From positions 2,673,297 through 2,737,296 of the forward strand of contig NZ_CP095848.1 of NCBI RefSeq assembly GCF_023101345.1: a stretch of DNA of 64,000 bases. The letters are read 5' to 3'. Source of the stretch: Hymenobacter sublimis (GTDB taxonomy: Bacteria; Bacteroidota; Bacteroidia; Cytophagales; Hymenobacteraceae). The position numbers and the translations under genes are program-made. The notes beneath the pieces are model-generated. The model saw nothing but the letters and a program-made list of their open reading frames with translations. It was not told the origin of the DNA and did not search any database. Below are positions 61,463 to 64,000 of the stretch, piece by piece. Position 1 is the stretch's first letter, and the number at the start of each line of letters is the position of its first letter.

Positions 61463-61499
61463 AGTACCTTGTGTTACATAGTACCTTTACATATCTTTG
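61463..61499 (+). promoter_or_regulatory. padR promoter with overlapping direct repeats
   Basis: TTG (61469-61471), 20 bases, then TATCTTTG (61492-61499) matches the Bacteroidota promoter exactly. AGTACCTT occurs at 61463-61470 and again at 61480-61487, 17 bases apart, so the copies overlap the -33 element and the spacer. This placement suits autorepression by PadR. Confidence 0.75.
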
Positions 61500-61530
61500 A
61501 CTCATTCTTCACCGATATCTGCCTCAGCCC

Positions 61531-61899
61531 ATGAAAGTCGAGAACACCCAAGTGCAGATGCGGAAGGGCATCCTGGAGTTCTGCATCCTGGAAATCATTG
61601 CCCGCGGGGAGGTCTATGCGTCTGACATGCTCGAAGAGCTTACCTCCGCCCGCATGATTGTGGTGGAAGGCACGCTCTACCCGCTGCTGACGCGCCTCAA
61701 AAACGCGGGCCTGCTGGACTACACCTGGAAAGAATCTACCAGTGGCCCTCCCCGCAAGTATTACACCCTCACCGAAGCCGGCCAGGAGTTTCTGCACCAG
61801 CTGCGCCTGACCTGGGAAGAAGTCCAGGACTCCATCCGCATCATTCGCCAGAAGCCCCACGCCAACGGCAGCGCCCTCCCCGCGGAGCCGTTGCTTTAA
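61531..61899 (+). CDS. PadR-family transcriptional regulator
   Basis: This 122-residue winged-helix regulator has the full PadR pattern: FCILEIIARGEVYASDML as the first helices, VEGTLYPLLTRLKNAGLLDY as recognition helix and wing, SGPPRKYYTLTEAGQEFL as the wing strands, and a C-terminal dimer helix. The ATG at 61531 follows the promoter by about 30 bases. Its usual partner, a PspC-domain membrane protein, follows 51 bases downstream, as is standard in Bacteroidota. It probably represses its own operon through the direct repeats in the promoter. Confidence 0.96.
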   Translation: MKVENTQVQMRKGILEFCILEIIARGEVYASDMLEELTSARMIVVEGTLYPLLTRLKNAGLLDYTWKESTSGPPRKYYTLTEAGQEFLHQLRLTWEEVQDSIRIIRQKPHANGSALPAEPLL

Positions 61900-61950
61900 C
61901 CAGCCTGCCCGCTCACCTTCCAGTTATTCTTGAATTGTTGCAGCACTGAG

Positions 61951-64000
61951 ATGAAAAAGAATATCAGCATCAACCTTCAGGGCATGATCTTCCACATTGA
62001 GGAAGATGGCTACGACGTGCTCAGCCGCTACCTGGCGGAAGTGAAAGCCCACTTCAGCGGCTACCGGGGTCACGAGGAAATCGTGGCCGATATCGAAAGC
62101 CGCATCGCCGAGCTGTTCGCCGCCCGCCTCTCGGGGCTTAAGCAGGTGATTACGCTGGAAGACGTGGAGGCCATGACCGCCAAAATGGGTCGCGTGAGCG
62201 ACTTCCAGACCGCCGACGAGGCCGAGGACGACGAGGAAATCCTGGCCGAAGCCGTGGCTACGGGCTCGGCCCAGGGCACCTACACCGGCCCCCGTACTTC
62301 CGCCGGTTACTCGGCCGGTAGTAACACGGGCTCGGGTTCGTCTGCCACCGCCCCCGCGGAAGAGGCAGAGGGCACCAAACGTCTCTACCGCGACATGGCC
62401 AACCGCAAGGTGGCGGGGGTAGCGGCCGGCTTAGCCCGGTACTTCGTCATCAATCCGCTCTGGATTCGGCTGGGCTTCCTGCTTCTGCTCATCGTGCTTC
62501 CAATTCTGTTTGATGACACGCTGATGGAAGAGTTTGGCGAGAAGCTGCCGGTAGTATCCGTCCTGACCTACATCATCCTCTGGGTGGTGCTGCCTACCCG
62601 CTTCGACGGCACGCCTACCAACGAGGACCCCGTGTTTAAAAAACTCTACCGCGACACGGATACGGGCAAAGTCGGGGGCGTTTCCTCGGGGCTAGCGGCG
62701 TACTTCCGGGTAGATGTGGTCCTGATTCGGATTCTGTTCATTGTGGGGTTGTTTGCCGGCGGCTTCGCCCTGCCGCTCTACATCATCCTGTGGATTCTCT
62801 TGCCGGAGGCGAAAACCGCCTCCGACAAGCTCCGCATGCGCGGCGACGCGGTAACCCTGTCGGCCCTGGATAACAACCTGCGTAACAGCCCTTTTGAAGA
62901 AGGCGGCACGCCCGTGAACAACCGGCCCGTTGGTACTTTTCTGGAGAACTTCTTTACCAATATCAGCCCGCTGATTAACTCTTTGGGCTCTATCATCCGG
63001 GTAGTAGCCGGGGGTATTCTGGTGCTCACGGGCTTTGGGTGGCTACTGGCCAGCACCATCATGATGGGTGTGGGTCTGGGCGTGATTTCGGCCTCTGACA
63101 ACCTTGACTTCGGTCCGTTCCAGCCCTTTGTCCTCTTCAATGATATTTCGCCGCTGGCCGTCCTGAGCTTCTACCTGCTCACGGCCATTCCGGCCCTGGC
63201 CCTGCTGCTTTCGGGCCTGGGGCTGCTGCTGCGGCGCACCATCCTGAACCGCACCGCGTCGTTGAGCTTACTGGGCTTGTGGTTGCTGGGCGTGGTAGGC
63301 AGCTCGGTGGCAGGTACCCGCTTGGCTCGTGAGTTTCAGCGGCAGGAAGAAATTACCCAAACCGTGCCGCTCAATGGCCTGACTCGTTCGTCGCTGGTGC
63401 TGGAACGCCGCCAGCTCGAGAATGACGAATGGGTAGACCTGGACATCGTGGGTATCGACAGCGGCCAGGTGCTCCGCCTGGAGCGCATCATCTCGGCCAA
63501 GGGCGCTACCGATTCGCTGGCCCGCCGTACGGCCGCCACCTCTACCCTGCACACGCTGCGGGTACTCAACGACTCGACCTTGAGCGTAGACGACCACTTC
63601 ACGTACCAGCCCAACGCCCGCTACCGCGACCAGGAAATGCGCCTGCGCCTGCTGGTGCCCCAGGGCCGTACGTTCCGCATGACGGAGCAGTTTGCCGACT
63701 GGTTGAACGCCGAGGATTTCGTGAATGAGCAAGAGCCCTACCACCCCGAGAAGTTCTTGTTCCGGATGCAGGGCAACAAGGTAGCGTGCGTGAACTGCAC
63801 GGAAGCCGACCTGCGCGGCGGCCCTAACAGTGAGCGGGAGGAAGGCGAGGACAATGACGACTACAACGAGGGCCGTGAAGACGCCGATATTAGCCTGAAC
63901 TTCGGCGGCGTGGAATCCTTCAGCACCGATGAAAACTCCTACGGCTCAGAGCGGCAGCGCTTCGACGAAACAGATTTTGACCACCTGAGCGTTGTGGGTC
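61951..64000 (+). CDS. Double-PspC-domain membrane protein (partial, runs off the window)
   Basis: The frame is open from the ATG at 61951 to the window end (683 complete codons). The first 60 residues are a cytoplasmic helical DUF-like domain with basic and acidic patches (LQGMIFHIEEDGYDVLSRYL), then a Ser/Gly/Thr-rich linker. Two PspC domains follow at about residues 143-200 (KRLYRDMANRKVAGVAAGLA) and 229-285 (KKLYRDTDTGKVGGVSSGLA). Further membrane helices lie at about 345-450 and a beta-rich, acidic C-terminal part begins near 470. PspC proteins sense envelope stress. It follows padR by 51 bases and is likely co-transcribed with it. Confidence 0.93.
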   Translation, partial: MKKNISINLQGMIFHIEEDGYDVLSRYLAEVKAHFSGYRGHEEIVADIESRIAELFAARLSGLKQVITLEDVEAMTAKMGRVSDFQTADEAEDDEEILAEAVATGSAQGTYTGPRTSAGYSAGSNTGSGSSATAPAEEAEGTKRLYRDMANRKVAGVAAGLARYFVINPLWIRLGFLLLLIVLPILFDDTLMEEFGEKLPVVSVLTYIILWVVLPTRFDGTPTNEDPVFKKLYRDTDTGKVGGVSSGLAAYFRVDVVLIRILFIVGLFAGGFALPLYIILWILLPEAKTASDKLRMRGDAVTLSALDNNLRNSPFEEGGTPVNNRPVGTFLENFFTNISPLINSLGSIIRVVAGGILVLTGFGWLLASTIMMGVGLGVISASDNLDFGPFQPFVLFNDISPLAVLSFYLLTAIPALALLLSGLGLLLRRTILNRTASLSLLGLWLLGVVGSSVAGTRLAREFQRQEEITQTVPLNGLTRSSLVLERRQLENDEWVDLDIVGIDSGQVLRLERIISAKGATDSLARRTAATSTLHTLRVLNDSTLSVDDHFTYQPNARYRDQEMRLRLLVPQGRTFRMTEQFADWLNAEDFVNEQEPYHPEKFLFRMQGNKVACVNCTEADLRGGPNSEREEGEDNDDYNEGREDADISLNFGGVESFSTDENSYGSERQRFDETDFDHLSVVG

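Overview
The window reads as chromosome of a GC-rich member of the Bacteroidota, most likely the Cytophagales family Hymenobacteraceae (Hymenobacter-like). The signs are a paired PorU2/PorV2-type type IX secretion (T9SS) module, a giant surface protein with a gliding-motility-associated C-terminal domain, a carboxypeptidase-D-like TonB-dependent receptor, a BatE-like TPR/SH3 protein, a PadR-PspC pair, and promoters of the Bacteroidota form TTG-N20-TAnnTTTG. Genus-level assignment is inference from family resemblance; no 16S gene is present.

Layout. 1-4029: a co-directional sugar cluster (end of a sugar phosphate isomerase/epimerase, lipoprotein cytochrome c, sugar/nucleoside MFS permease, Tat-exported TIM-barrel isomerase, DUF1080 3-keto-disaccharide hydrolase-like protein), followed by an orphan KaiB-like protein, a LacI regulator and a cupin. 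6544-13728: CLC anion transporter, luciferase-like flavin oxidoreductase, membrane-anchored AraC regulator, serine beta-lactamase-like hydrolase and amidohydrolase. 13856-21915: AraC/aldo-keto reductase pair, Gfo/Idh/MocA oxidoreductase, an unrecognised 358-residue protein, an NmrA-type reductase divergent from an AraC regulator, and an LpxR-like outer membrane protein. 22130-27229: CAP-domain protein, a PAS histidine kinase flanked by two paralogous single-domain response regulators, a Brp/Blh carotene dioxygenase and a MarR regulator. 27685-33797: TonB-dependent receptor, an alpha/beta hydrolase lacking the nucleophile serine, and a flavin amine oxidase. 34145-41777: tRNA-Lys, BatE-like protein, SDR, a 759-base stretch without a convincing gene, and a 1703-residue adhesin carrying six 84-residue repeats in exact register. 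42172-55266: mostly housekeeping (RlmD-type rRNA methyltransferase, ThiL, M3 oligopeptidase, ferredoxin reductase, M23 protein, lipoprotein-release permease, NamZ-type muramidase, Fmt, DHFR) with one AT-rich membrane-protein gene inserted. 55449-64000: PorU2 and PorV2, then PadR and the start of a double-PspC membrane protein that runs off the window.

How it fits together. The first cluster looks like a periplasmic oxidation/hydrolysis/isomerisation route for 3-keto sugars. The T9SS pair at 55-61 kb and the adhesin at 36-41 kb belong to the same surface-export biology. The kinase, its response regulators and the carotene dioxygenase form a plausible but unproven signalling/retinal neighbourhood. 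A dispersed family of imperfect palindromes of about 75-100 bp sits after genes, together with several long perfect hairpin terminators. No CRISPR array, insertion sequence, integrase or phage gene was seen. No single locus can be declared a new system from sequence alone; the best leads are the PorU2/PorV2 pair, the 3-keto sugar cluster, the orphan KaiB, the serine-less hydrolase and the start codons placed directly after TACCTTTG promoters.
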